DNA from: Hyphomicrobiales bacterium
Lineage (GTDB): Bacteria; Pseudomonadota; Alphaproteobacteria; Rhizobiales; HXMU1428-3
Direction of reading: 5' to 3'
Length of the DNA: 64,000 nucleotides
Assembly (NCBI GenBank): GCA_021775425.1
Contig: JAJFHX010000008.1
Location: 1-64,000 of the forward strand
Both the position numbers and the translations under genes were made by a program. How positions within the stretch are numbered: the first letter of the stretch is position 1; each line of letters opens with the position of its first letter. Shown one piece after another: positions 18,182-27,501 of this stretch. The notes beneath the pieces are model-generated. The model was not told where the DNA came from. It was given only the letters and a program-made list of their open reading frames with translations, and searched no databases.

Positions 18182-19396
18182 ATGAAAACGCATATTTTAA
18201 AAATTGTGAGACCTGGCTGGGTTCTGGCGGGTGTTATCACTTTTTTGATGTCTGGTGCAGGTTCTATTGTGCTGGCACAGCAGGGACGTGCTGACAATGA
18301 CACTCTGTTTGTGGTTTCAAATTTTGAGGTCTGGGCAGAGGCGAAAAATGCCGTTGCCGCGAAAAAAGCGGCGATTGAAGATGGTAAGGTTGTTGCCTTG
18401 TCTCAATTGTTGAAGCGTTTGACACTTTACAGCAGCTATAAATCGCTGCCAGAGCCCACATCTGAAGAAATATCCCGGATGGTGACATCGCTTTCTGTAC
18501 AAAATGAGCGGAACTCATCGACGGAGTATCTGGCCAATATGGGGTTTAAGTTTTCATCAGATGCGGTGAAAAAACTATTACAGCAAAATGGCATTCCTTA
18601 TTGGGACCGGCAGGGTGAAGAACTTACAGTTGTACCGATTGTAGATGGCAGTCTGCTTGAATCATTGCCGGGACAGAAAAAATCCATCATGAGTACGAAG
18701 GAATGGGCATCTAGCTGGGAGACGCTTGACCTTCAGCATGCACTTGTGCCGGTGAAGCTTGGTGAGCGGCTGGCGGTGATTGATGATGCCGTTTTAAATG
18801 CTCTTATTCGCAGTGAGCCGGTGGCACTGGAAGGGCTTTACAAAGCTTATGGCGGCAAGCCTGTTGTTGTGGCGTTGCTTTCTTCAGCGCAGGAGAAAAG
18901 CAAAATCCGGCTAACTGTGATTGGCCGGGATAGCATTGGTGAGATTGCTTATAAGCGTGATCATGTGCTGACAGGTTCGCGCTATATTGATGCCGCGGAC
19001 CTTGCGGCTGAGGTTGCGCTTGGTATGTTTGAACAACGGCTGAAACTTGTAAAAGTGCGCGGCAGTGTTGTGGCGCGCCGTGAACCTGTGGAAGTTTTGC
19101 CCTGGAAAACAAAAACGCAGGCTGACGCGCCAATCGTAGGGTGGCAGAGTGAAGTTGGGGAACGGCGCATAGTGATGCATGTTGATTTTTCAGGGTTGCA
19201 ACACTGGCAATCCATCCGCCAGAGATTATCTCAAATTCACGGGATGGAAGAATTAACAATCGAAAAGCTTTCAGCGCGCGGTGCTGATATCAGCTGTTTA
19301 TTTCCAGGGGGTGCTGAAGCGCTGGGGCGGGAAGTGGCAAGCCTTGGTATGAGCATGCAGCCTGATGGAGATGGCTGGGTGTTGCTGGCGAATTAA
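18182..19396 (+). CDS. DUF2066 domain-containing secreted protein
   Basis: 404 residues with a signal peptide (about 1-35, hydrophobic VLAGVITFLMSGAGSIVLAQ). DUF2066 proteins are of unknown function and are often found beside purM, a PerM-family gene and hda, exactly as here. Visible family-like features are the N-terminal AAIEDGKVVALSQLLKRLTL, LKRLTLYSSYKSLP and the internal TVVPIVDGSLLE. The conserved linkage to cell-cycle and purine genes is known; the role is not. Confidence 0.78.
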   Translation: MKTHILKIVRPGWVLAGVITFLMSGAGSIVLAQQGRADNDTLFVVSNFEVWAEAKNAVAAKKAAIEDGKVVALSQLLKRLTLYSSYKSLPEPTSEEISRMVTSLSVQNERNSSTEYLANMGFKFSSDAVKKLLQQNGIPYWDRQGEELTVVPIVDGSLLESLPGQKKSIMSTKEWASSWETLDLQHALVPVKLGERLAVIDDAVLNALIRSEPVALEGLYKAYGGKPVVVALLSSAQEKSKIRLTVIGRDSIGEIAYKRDHVLTGSRYIDAADLAAEVALGMFEQRLKLVKVRGSVVARREPVEVLPWKTKTQADAPIVGWQSEVGERRIVMHVDFSGLQHWQSIRQRLSQIHGMEELTIEKLSARGADISCLFPGGAEALGREVASLGMSMQPDGDGWVLLAN

Positions 19397-19581
19397 TTTG
19401 CTGCCATTTCTTCACTCACAGCTTGTCAGTTCAGGTTTGCTCCTATTCTGCTGTGTTTTTGCAGCCTCTCCCCACGATATACCTTCAATCTTGGCCATAT
19501 TATTTTTGTTGGTCTGATCGGTTGTTTATGGGGTATATTTAAAATTAAGGAAAAAAAGCAGTTAAACGGGTTAGGGAATTT

Positions 19582-20646
19582 ATGTCTGTACGGGAAAAAA
19601 CGATTATATTCTGGAGTTTTGTCGGGGTTTTGCTGATTATTGGCATGATCTGGCTGAAACCTATTTTACTACCCTTTGTTGCAGGGGCTGTCATTGCTTA
19701 TCTTCTCAACCCGATTGCAGACAGACTTGAGAAATTAGGGCTATCCCGCTTTTTTGCCACCTTACTCATTCTCATTATTTTCACCGTGCTGATTGTTTTG
19801 CTGCTGGTGACGGCGTTGCCGTTTCTGGTGCGGGAAACCAGAGATCTGGCTGTGGCACTGCCCCAGCATATGGAGAATTTCAGAGAGTTTGTCGGCCATT
19901 ATTATAAATCGCTATTTGGTAAAGAGCTGACAGACATCGAGTTTGGGTTTGAAGATGCGATGCGCCGGTTTGCTGATAGTTCTTCACTGAAGCTGGGGGC
20001 GTTTCTTCGGCATTTGTGGGATGGCAGCCTGGCACTGGTGAATATGATTTCTCTGTTTGTTATCACGCCGGTGGTTTCGTTTTATCTGCTGCTGGACTGG
20101 AACAAGCTTGTAGAGCGGGTTGATAATTTATTGCCGCGCGATCACCTTGGGGTTTTACGCGGGCTGGCGCATAAAATTGACCGGACACTGAACGGCTTCA
20201 TGCGCGGGCAGTTGACCGTTTGTTTTATTCTGGCCTGCATATATTCAATTGGCCTGATGCTGGTTGGGTTGAAGCACGGGTTTTTGATTGGGGTTATAGC
20301 CGGGGCGCTTAGTTTTATGCCTTATATTGGTTCAGCGATTGGGCTTGTTTTATCGCTCGGGATGGGTGTTGCTCAATTCTGGCCTGACTGGGTTTCTATT
20401 CTGATGGTGTTTGGTGTGTTTGTCACAGGGCAGTTAATTGAGGGTAATTTTCTACAGCCGAAAATTATTGGCGACCAGGTGAATTTGCATCCTGTCTGGC
20501 TTATTTTTGCTTTGTTTGTGTTTGGTTATCTGATGGGGTTTGTTGGTTTGCTTGTGGCAGTGCCGCTCGCGGCAACAATCGGTGTGCTTGTCAGATTCGG
20601 GATCGAGAATTATCTCGATAGCGATGTGTATCGGGGCAAGAAGTAA
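19582..20646 (+). CDS. AI-2E/PerM family transporter
   Basis: 354 residues, with about seven to eight membrane segments. Family marks are KPILLPFVAGAVIAYLLNPI near the N terminus, and FMRGQLTVCFILACIYSIGL and LVGLKHGFLIGVIAGALSFM in the second half, and VTGQLIEGNFLQPKIIGDQ late. Some members export autoinducer-2 or act as Na+/H+ antiporters; no substrate is inferable. It sits between DUF2066 and hdaA in the usual order. Confidence 0.88.
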   Translation: MSVREKTIIFWSFVGVLLIIGMIWLKPILLPFVAGAVIAYLLNPIADRLEKLGLSRFFATLLILIIFTVLIVLLLVTALPFLVRETRDLAVALPQHMENFREFVGHYYKSLFGKELTDIEFGFEDAMRRFADSSSLKLGAFLRHLWDGSLALVNMISLFVITPVVSFYLLLDWNKLVERVDNLLPRDHLGVLRGLAHKIDRTLNGFMRGQLTVCFILACIYSIGLMLVGLKHGFLIGVIAGALSFMPYIGSAIGLVLSLGMGVAQFWPDWVSILMVFGVFVTGQLIEGNFLQPKIIGDQVNLHPVWLIFALFVFGYLMGFVGLLVAVPLAATIGVLVRFGIENYLDSDVYRGKK

Positions 20647-20672
20647 AGCAATTTGCTTAAAAGTAGTCATCT

Positions 20673-21422
20673 ATGATTGATAAAAATGATCCTGACACGC
20701 CTATTAAGCCTGTCAAGCCAGTGGCAGAGCAACTGATTTTGGATTTCCAGCACAGGCCTGCTCTTGGGCTTGAGGATTTTTTTGTTTCCTCTTCTAATCG
20801 TGCGGCGATTGAGCTGATTGACAACTGGCCAGACTGGCAGATGTCGGCTGTATATCTGGCCGGGCCTAAGGGTTCTGGCAAAAGCCATCTCGCGCATGTG
20901 TGGCAGGTTTCTTCTGGTGCCGTCATTTTCAGCGCGTCTGAATTTTGTGCAGAAGATATCTCTGGGCTGGAGACGATTTCGGCTGTTGTGATTGAAGATC
21001 TGGATAAAGGTATTCAGGACGAAAAATCTTTATTTCATCTGATCAATCTTAGCCGCGAGAAGGGGTTTCATATCCTTTTTACCGGGGCGGCTGGTCCGGG
21101 ACAGATTGAAATTTCTTTACCTGATTTGCGCTCGCGAATTCGCGCTTTGACGGTAGTCAGCATTGATGCCCCTGATGAAATGCTGCTTCGGACGATGATG
21201 ATCAAACAGTTTGAAGACCGGCAGGTGGAAGTGAGCCCGCAACTGATTGAATATCTGCTTCCGCGTATGGAGCGCTCTTTTGAAGGGGTTGGTCAGTTGG
21301 TTCAGTTGCTAGACAGAGCGGCGCTTTCTTCAGGCCGGAAACTGACCCGGCAATTTGCCGGTGAAATTCTCAGAAAGAACAGTTCCGGGGAGCGATCTGA
21401 ACATGGTGGCAGAGCTGACTAA
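20673..21422 (+). CDS. hdaA: DnaA-related regulator of replication initiation (HdaA)
   Basis: 249 residues of the DnaA AAA+ domain without the C-terminal DNA-binding domain. Walker A is GPKGSGKS (64-71) and Walker B VVIEDLD (105-111). The arginine-finger region is LPDLRSRIRA. EQLILDF (19-25) resembles the beta-clamp binding motif of Hda. Hda/HdaA with the clamp stimulates hydrolysis of DnaA-ATP and so limits re-initiation. It starts 26 bp after the PerM-type gene. Confidence 0.88.
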   Translation: MIDKNDPDTPIKPVKPVAEQLILDFQHRPALGLEDFFVSSSNRAAIELIDNWPDWQMSAVYLAGPKGSGKSHLAHVWQVSSGAVIFSASEFCAEDISGLETISAVVIEDLDKGIQDEKSLFHLINLSREKGFHILFTGAAGPGQIEISLPDLRSRIRALTVVSIDAPDEMLLRTMMIKQFEDRQVEVSPQLIEYLLPRMERSFEGVGQLVQLLDRAALSSGRKLTRQFAGEILRKNSSGERSEHGGRAD

Positions 21423-21501
21423 TATTTAATCGGCTCTCATCTTTCAACCTCTATATGACCCGAAAAATCACAGCTTCTGCTGGTTTTTATGATAAAATAT
21501 G

Positions 21502-21533
21502 ACAAAACTGTCATATTTACAAAACTGTTATAT
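21502..21533. repeat. Tandem operator-like repeat upstream of ppk
   Basis: Two 15-bp copies, ACAAAACTGTCATAT (21502-21516) and ACAAAACTGTTATAT (21519-21533), have one mismatch and a 17-bp period. The first is part of a perfect inverted repeat, ATATGACA-AAAC-TGTCATAT (21497-21516). They lie in the 334-bp gap between hdaA and ppk. The CTGTCAT core recalls a Pho box, but the spacing differs from the usual 11 bp. The rest of the gap has no clear feature. Confidence 0.5.
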
Positions 21534-21756
21534 GTTAGTGCTATATTCGGTTTTATAGCCCGTTTTCATTGTGTTTTTTGAATATAAATTCCATTGAATT
21601 TTGACATCGCGGCTATGTGTGAAATTTTGTCCTGACTGAACATGTGACAGACTAAGTGTTGATCCGTGTTTCAGAGGGCTTTTTTCTTATAGGGCTCTGG
21701 TCTTTTTGGGCTGAGCATTCCCCGGATATATCTGAAAAAATTTAAAGAGCGCGATA

Positions 21757-23937
21757 ATGGAACAAAATGTTGAAGCGATACTTTCTGGACCAGAGAGATT
21801 TTTTAACCGTGAGCTTTCCTGGCTGGAATTTAATAAGCGAGTGTTAGAGGAAGCGGGAAACCCTTCTCATCCTTTGCTTGAAAGATTACGCTTCTTATCC
21901 ATTTCGGCTTCGAATCTTGATGAATTTTATATGGTCAGGGTGGCGGGTTTGCGTGGCCAGGTGCTGGCTGGTATTCAGACGCAAAGTCAGGATGGTTTAA
22001 CGCCGAAGGAACAGATGCGTGAAATCGGCCTTGCTGTTGCTGAACTGAGTGATGACCAGCAATCAAGATGGGCTGACCTGGCGAAAGAGCTGCTGCAGGA
22101 AAAGATCCATGTGGTCAATGCTGATGAGCTTTCGGGTGATGAATCTGACTGGCTTGATAATTATTTTATGACGCAGATTTTCCCGATACTGACGCCGATT
22201 GCGGTTGACCCGGCGCATCCGTTTCCGTTTATCCCAAATCTTGGATTATCGATTGCGCTTTCTTTAAAGCACGGGCCGGCAAATTCAATGCGGGCGCTGG
22301 TTCCGTTGCCACCACAATCTGACAGGTTTGTTCGTTTACCAGAAGCAAAGGGCCGGGCGAAATTAAAGCCAATCCGGTTTATCAGAATTGAGACTGTGAT
22401 TTCTCATTTTGCAGGGCGGCTGTTCCCAGGGATGGAAATTCTGGCACAAGGTGCGTTTCGCTTGCTGCGTGACAGTGATATTGAGATTGAAGAAGAAGCG
22501 GAAGATCTGGTGCGGTTGTTTGAGACGGCTCTTAAACGGCGGCGGCGCGGGTCTGTTATCCGACTTGAGATTGATGCGACGATGCCGGAAGATCTGCGCC
22601 AGTTTGTGATCGGCGAACTAGAAGTGCAGGAAAATGAAATTTTCATTCAGGAAGGTTTGCTTGGATTAAGTAACACGTCAGAGCTGATTGTTGATGAACG
22701 CCGTGATCTGGTGTTTCCTTCATTTACCAAGCGGTTTCCTGAGCGGATTATGCGCCAGCACAATGGTGATTGTTTTTCAGCCATTAGTGAAAAAGATTTT
22801 GTTGTTCACCATCCTTATGAATCCTTTGATGTGGTGTTGCAATTTCTAAAGCAAGCCGCTCTGGACCCGGATGTGGTTGCGCTGAAATGGACGCTATACA
22901 GAACAAGTAAAAACTCACCGATCATTCAGGCGCTGAAAGAAGCGGCTGAGGCGGGTAAATCTGTGACGGCAGTTGTTGAGCTGAAAGCACGATTTGATGA
23001 GGCAGCGAACATACGCTGGGCGAGAGATCTGGAGAGTGCCGGAGTGCACGTGGTTTATGGATTTTTTGAACTGAAAACCCATGCCAAATTGTGTCAGGTG
23101 CTGCGGCGTGAAAACGGGCAACTAAAGACTTATTGTCACCTTGGTACCGGTAATTACCATCCGCAAACGGCCAAGGTTTATACGGACCTTTCATATTTCA
23201 CAACGGACCCGGCGATTGGGCGCGATGTGACACGGATTTTTAATTTCATCACAGGATATGCTGAGCCAGTCGGTTTAGAAGCGATGGCGACGTCTCCTTT
23301 TAGTTTGAGGGAACGCATCCTAAGCCATATTGAAGAAGAGATTGAACATGCCAAGGCTGGCCGTCCGGGGGCCATCTGGATGAAATTAAACTCGCTTGTG
23401 GATAATAAGGTGATTGATCACCTTTATATGGCGAGTTCCCATGGGGTACAGATTGACCTGGTTGTTCGGGGAATTTGCTGTTTAAGACCGGGGATGGCCG
23501 GGCTTTCTGAAAATATCCGGGTGAAGTCTATAGTTGGGCGTTTTCTTGAACATGCACGAATTTATTGTTTTGGCGGCGGGCATGGATTGCCTTCTGATGA
23601 AGCAAAAGTTTATATTAGTTCTGCTGATATGATGCAGCGGAATCTAAATCGCCGGGTTGAGGCGATTATCCCCATTAAGCCCGGAACTGTGCATGAACAG
23701 ATTTTAAACCAGATAATGGTTGCCAATTTGAAAGACAATCAGCAAAGTTGGCTGGTAAATAGTGATGGATCATCAACTCGTATTCAATTGGCAGCCGGGG
23801 AAGAGCCGTTTAACGCTCAAGATTATTTTATGACAAATCCGTCTCTTTCTGGAAGAGGCAAGGCTTTGAAGAAGAATTTTCCGCCAAGAATAACGAAAAA
23901 AGGTAATGGCGACAAAAATATTGAGATTAAAGAATGA
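21757..23937 (+). CDS. ppk1: Polyphosphate kinase 1
   Basis: 726 residues, normal length for PPK1, which polymerises ATP gamma-phosphate into polyphosphate reversibly. The N-terminal [17 protein letters not shown] is diagnostic. The phospholipase-D-like catalytic region contains [20 protein letters not shown], a histidine in [11 protein letters not shown] (H461), and [16 protein letters not shown] at the C-terminal side. It overlaps the ppx reading frame by 32 bases in the longest form of ppx. Confidence 0.97.
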   Translation: MEQNVEAILSGPERFFNRELSWLEFNKRVLEEAGNPSHPLLERLRFLSISASNLDEFYMVRVAGLRGQVLAGIQTQSQDGLTPKEQMREIGLAVAELSDDQQSRWADLAKELLQEKIHVVNADELSGDESDWLDNYFMTQIFPILTPIAVDPAHPFPFIPNLGLSIALSLKHGPANSMRALVPLPPQSDRFVRLPEAKGRAKLKPIRFIRIETVISHFAGRLFPGMEILAQGAFRLLRDSDIEIEEEAEDLVRLFETALKRRRRGSVIRLEIDATMPEDLRQFVIGELEVQENEIFIQEGLLGLSNTSELIVDERRDLVFPSFTKRFPERIMRQHNGDCFSAISEKDFVVHHPYESFDVVLQFLKQAALDPDVVALKWTLYRTSKNSPIIQALKEAAEAGKSVTAVVELKARFDEAANIRWARDLESAGVHVVYGFFELKTHAKLCQVLRRENGQLKTYCHLGTGNYHPQTAKVYTDLSYFTTDPAIGRDVTRIFNFITGYAEPVGLEAMATSPFSLRERILSHIEEEIEHAKAGRPGAIWMKLNSLVDNKVIDHLYMASSHGVQIDLVVRGICCLRPGMAGLSENIRVKSIVGRFLEHARIYCFGGGHGLPSDEAKVYISSADMMQRNLNRRVEAIIPIKPGTVHEQILNQIMVANLKDNQQSWLVNSDGSSTRIQLAAGEEPFNAQDYFMTNPSLSGRGKALKKNFPPRITKKGNGDKNIEIKE

Positions 23938-25474
23938 TAAGAATGGCGGTGTTTTACCCAATATGAAACCGGTTGCGGTTATTGACATTGGGTCAAATTC
24001 TGTTCGTCTGGTGGTGTTTGAAGGTGCGAAACTAACACCAATTCCTCTCTTTAACGAAAAATGTCTGTGTGGTCTTGGCCGTGAAATGGCTTCGACCGGC
24101 AAGCTTGGCGAAGATGCCGTTGAGCGGGCGCTGATGGCGCTGCGCCGATTTCGCACTCTGGTTGATCAGATTGGGGTTACTGATATTCGGGTGATTGCGA
24201 CGGCGGCAGCCCGTGAGGCTGAAAATGGCCCGCAATTCATTGCTGACGCTGAAGCGATCTGCCGACAGAAAATTGAGGTGATTTCAGGTTCAGTTGAGGC
24301 TGAGCTGGCAGCTGCCGGGGTGCTGGCTGGCGACCATCAGGCGGATGGTCTTGCCGGTGATATGGGCGGCGGAAGCCTTGAGCTGATTGATATTTCGAAG
24401 GGTGAACTTTCAGCTGGGGAAACGCTGCCTCTTGGTGGGCTGAGGCTGATTGATTTATCTGATAATAACATGAAGCAGGCGCGCAAAATTGTAGATGAAG
24501 AGCTTGCGAAGATTGAGTGGCTGAAGAAGGGGAAGGGGCGCCCTTTTTATCTGGTTGGCGGGACATGGCGGGCTTTTGCCAAGCTGCATATGTCTTCAAA
24601 TGATTACCCGCTGCGCGTGCTGCATGGGTATAAAATCAGTTCTGAAAGCGCGGCGGAATTTGCGGGCCAACTATCTGAAGCGGAAGAACTGAAAGATATC
24701 AAGGGGATTGAATATATCTCGAAACAAAGGCGCCCTGTTGTCCCGTTTGGGGCACTGGTGCTTGAGCGAATTATTAAGCTGATTGAGCCTTCAGAAATCA
24801 TCACCTCAAATTATGGTGTCAGGGAGGGGGTACTTTACAGTCTTCTAACCAAATCTGAACTTTCAAAAGATCCTTTGTTGTCTGCTTGTGAAGATCTGGC
24901 GTCTTTGCGGTCCCGGTCGAAAGATCACGCGATTGAACTTTGTCAATGGACGGATAAAGTTTTTGAAGCCGACGGGTTTTCTGAGACGCCAGAACAGAGG
25001 CGACTTCGTCACGCGGCTTGTCTCATTTCTGATATTGGTTGGCGTACGCATTCTTCTTTCCGTGCAGAGCGAACAATGGCCTCTATTGCTTATAGTGTTT
25101 TTTCCAGCATTGATCATCCGGGGCGTGCCTTTTTGGCACTGAGTAGCTATTTTCGACATAATGGACCAAATTCGGACAATTTTGACCAGTTTTTTGCCAG
25201 TCTGCTTGATGCAAAAATGTTGCAGCGGGCGAGAACTGTTGGTGGGGCCATTCGTGTGGCGCATATGATTTCAGCCGGTGTGACCGGGATTATTTCTAAA
25301 ACACCGATGTTTCATGAGGACGGTAAGCTGGTTGTTGAGTTGCCACACCCTTATGATGCCCTCGACGGAGAACGGCTGGAAAAGCGTTTGCGCAGCCTAG
25401 GAAAGCTTTTAAGCCTTGAAACTGAGCTTCGGGTCAATTCTGACAGCCGGTTTTTCAGTTTTCTTAATTTTTAA
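23906..25474 (+). CDS. ppx: Exopolyphosphatase/GppA-type phosphatase
   Basis: 522 residues of the ASKHA-fold Ppx/GppA family. [19 protein letters not shown] (phosphate-1 loop) and [13 protein letters not shown] (phosphate-2) are visible, with a C-terminal HD-like helical part. It degrades polyphosphate and possibly pppGpp. Two starts are possible. The ATG at 23906 has AAGG only two bases upstream and gives a 32-base overlap with ppk1. The ATG at 23963 begins MKPVAVID with a weak GGCGGTG. Overlap indicates co-expression with ppk1. Confidence 0.93.
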   Translation: MATKILRLKNDKNGGVLPNMKPVAVIDIGSNSVRLVVFEGAKLTPIPLFNEKCLCGLGREMASTGKLGEDAVERALMALRRFRTLVDQIGVTDIRVIATAAAREAENGPQFIADAEAICRQKIEVISGSVEAELAAAGVLAGDHQADGLAGDMGGGSLELIDISKGELSAGETLPLGGLRLIDLSDNNMKQARKIVDEELAKIEWLKKGKGRPFYLVGGTWRAFAKLHMSSNDYPLRVLHGYKISSESAAEFAGQLSEAEELKDIKGIEYISKQRRPVVPFGALVLERIIKLIEPSEIITSNYGVREGVLYSLLTKSELSKDPLLSACEDLASLRSRSKDHAIELCQWTDKVFEADGFSETPEQRRLRHAACLISDIGWRTHSSFRAERTMASIAYSVFSSIDHPGRAFLALSSYFRHNGPNSDNFDQFFASLLDAKMLQRARTVGGAIRVAHMISAGVTGIISKTPMFHEDGKLVVELPHPYDALDGERLEKRLRSLGKLLSLETELRVNSDSRFFSFLNF

Positions 25475-25640
25475 GGCCAAAGCCGGTCGTGTCTTATCTG
25501 GTTGATGGTTGCAACCTGATTAAGCTTAACAGTTAACCACTATTGTTCATCTCACTCTTCAAAAATTTCTGAAAAGCCACTTCTGGCATGGCTGTTGCCT
25601 CTATCCACTTTAAGTATTGTTATATTTGGAGTGGTTTGCT

Positions 25641-26573
25641 GTGAGCGAGCTTTATCGAAAATTACGGATTGAGGTGACTGCCTCCCAGGCTGATATCAGA
25701 CGGGCTTATCATAAGCTTGCGCTGATGTATCATCCTGACCGTAATCTTGGGGATAAACTGGCTGAGGCTGAGTTTAAAAATATCGTCTCTGCATTTGAGG
25801 TTTTGGGGGACCCTAAGCAAAGGGCGCTTTATGATCTTGGTCGGATTGATGATCAGGGGCGCCCTTTGCCGCGCAGAAGCTGTGACACGACACGCAGTGC
25901 TGATAATGATGAGAAAAGTGCAGCGAGTTCGACTGAGAAACAATCATCTCAAAAAGATACAACCTCACATCATGATAAGGGCGGTGATGCTGGCAAGACT
26001 TCTTCGCGCGATAATATCTATTTTGATGAAACGGCAAAAACCGCTTATATGCGGGAAAAACAATACCGGATGTCGATTGATTTTGTTGAAGCCTGTATTG
26101 GCACAACCAAACATGTGCGGCTACCTAACAAGGCTGAATTTAAAATCAACATTCCGGCCGGGGTTAAAACGGAACAACGACTTCGGGTCAAGAGCCCGGG
26201 TGTGAACGGGAAACCGTTTGTTGTTAAAATCCGCGTTGAACCACACCCGCTCTTTACCCGCCAGGGTGAGGACATTCATCTTGAAGTACCGGTGACGCCC
26301 TATGAGTGTTATTTTGGGGTTGAGCTTGATGTGCCGACCATACATGGCCCGGCGAAGGTGGTTATTCCTGCCAACGCGAAAGATGGTGATGAGATCACCA
26401 TGAAACACAAGGGGCTGCGCCGTGGTTTTGAAGCGCATGGCCACCAGATTGTGGTGGTGCGGGTGGTGCTGCCGAATGTCTGGCCGGATAGTGTGAAAAC
26501 GGCGATGGCAGACTGGCGCAAACTCGCGCCTTATAACCCGCGTGGGAAAATTATGCGGTTATTGGCTGGGTAG
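25641..26573 (+). CDS. DnaJ-like (CbpA-type) co-chaperone
   Basis: 310 residues from the GTG at 25641, which has GGAG nine bases upstream. An N-terminal J domain with the HPD motif (MYHPDRNLG) recruits Hsp70. A Ser/Thr/Lys-rich linker follows, then a C-terminal peptide-binding region (FVEACIGTTKHVRLP, VPVTPYECYFGVELDVPTIH, AKDGDEITMKHKG). There is no cysteine-rich zinc domain, so this is a type II, CbpA-like protein. Its DnaK partner is not in the window. Confidence 0.9.
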   Translation: MSELYRKLRIEVTASQADIRRAYHKLALMYHPDRNLGDKLAEAEFKNIVSAFEVLGDPKQRALYDLGRIDDQGRPLPRRSCDTTRSADNDEKSAASSTEKQSSQKDTTSHHDKGGDAGKTSSRDNIYFDETAKTAYMREKQYRMSIDFVEACIGTTKHVRLPNKAEFKINIPAGVKTEQRLRVKSPGVNGKPFVVKIRVEPHPLFTRQGEDIHLEVPVTPYECYFGVELDVPTIHGPAKVVIPANAKDGDEITMKHKGLRRGFEAHGHQIVVVRVVLPNVWPDSVKTAMADWRKLAPYNPRGKIMRLLAG

Positions 26574-26593
26574 TTTTTAGTTTATCTCTCAGG

Positions 26594-26830
26594 TTTTTTT
26601 GCGCTTCAGTTGCCCACATCGCATCCGCGCTTTTTCAAACGCTGAAGCGTTTGAGCCTACTTTTTTAGTCGGGCTTCAGATGCCCACATAGCATCCGCCT
26701 GTGTGCGGCGTTAAGCGTCGGGGGCTGCTTTCCGGGATCAGTTTATCCGTACTCGCTACGCTCCGTTCGGATTGATTTTGTGATCGGGCCGCAATGCGTG
26801 TTCCACCCTTTTTCAAGGGTGGAACTTATG
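26594..26830. repeat. Composite intergenic repeat region A (direct repeats, TGAA-loop hairpin)
   Basis: Two direct repeats of GCTTCAG[T/A]TGCCCACAT[C/A]GCATCCGC lie at 26603-26628 and 26673-26698. Between them, 26635-26654 forms a hairpin TCAAACGC-TGAA-GCGTTTGA, followed by GCCTAC. GTGCGGCGTTAAGCGTCGG follows at 26703-26721. The hairpin plus GCCTAC and the GTGCGGCG module recur at 34341-34386. A perfect 10-bp hairpin, TTCCACCCTT/AAGGGTGGAA (26801-26824), lies just downstream of the converging small gene but has no T-run. Confidence 0.7.
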
Positions 26831-26847
26831 CTTCGGGGATCGGGTGT

Positions 26848-27129
26848 TTAGTAGCTGTAATATGTACCGCCGCACCATTTGCCGACTTTAACCCAGCGTT
26901 TCACTTTGCGGCCATGGTAGTCTGACCAAACCCAGATTTTGCGGAATTTAGGTTTGCAGTGGTAGTCGTAATTGTAATCGTAGTGATATCCAGTGTGGTA
27001 CTTAAAGAATTTGTGGTGATGTTTTTTCCATCCACCGGCACTTGCACCAGTGACTGAAGCACCCAAAGCTACTACACCAAGTGCTGCGACGGCGAAGGTT
27101 GTGATTGCTGTTTTTTTAATTTTCATCAT
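26848..27129 (-). CDS. Small secreted basic/aromatic protein, hypothetical
   Basis: 93 residues from the ATG at 27129, where GGA lies eight bases upstream; ATG 27147 would add six. A signal peptide (KKTAITTFAVAALGVVALGA) ends near ASAGG. The mature part is about 60 residues and rich in His, Lys, Tyr and Trp (KKHHHKFFKYHTGYHYDYNY). It has two Cys and a C-terminal TYYSY. I know no function; a surface or metal/ligand-binding role is only a suggestion. It lies beside the repeat region. Confidence 0.65.
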   Translation of the reverse strand: MMKIKKTAITTFAVAALGVVALGASVTGASAGGWKKHHHKFFKYHTGYHYDYNYDYHCKPKFRKIWVWSDYHGRKVKRWVKVGKWCGGTYYSY

Positions 27130-27501
27130 TTTATTTATCCATTTCATTTTTTAATAATTTTGATTTTTGTTTATCTGTTGCGCTCGTCTGCGCTGTTGAT
27201 GATCAGACATTACGAAATGATGAAAAAATAAAATGTGTGAAATATCACATGATGAAAATTGTTGAGGGAGATGGGTTTGCTTTTACTCTCACGGTTTTTT
27301 AGTTTTGCTTCAGTATGTCTGCCAGCAACCCTATTATAGGTTTTGAGAGTTACGCCCTGAATAAGGGCGAAAATTATTATTCTGGATGTTATTGACTATG
27401 GACTACAGCTTTGTGCCTGTAGCAGATTTCACATCAATTGCGCAACGGATTGGCTGTCGACACAGCTAACCGCATACTATAAATCGTTAATCAAAAGTCA
27501 C
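27130..27501. other. Intergenic region between two minus-strand genes
   Basis: About 370 bp upstream of the small secreted protein gene and downstream of the VWA gene. It holds a short hairpin CGCCCT-GAATA-AGGGCG near 27355 with no T-run on the minus strand. ATGTGTGAAATATCACAT around 27233 is a partial inverted repeat. No gene of useful length is seen. Confidence 0.4.

Noticed and set aside
21497-21533. Canonical Pho box
   Set aside because: The CTGTCAT units are 17 bp apart, not 11, so I report a repeat only and leave the regulator open.
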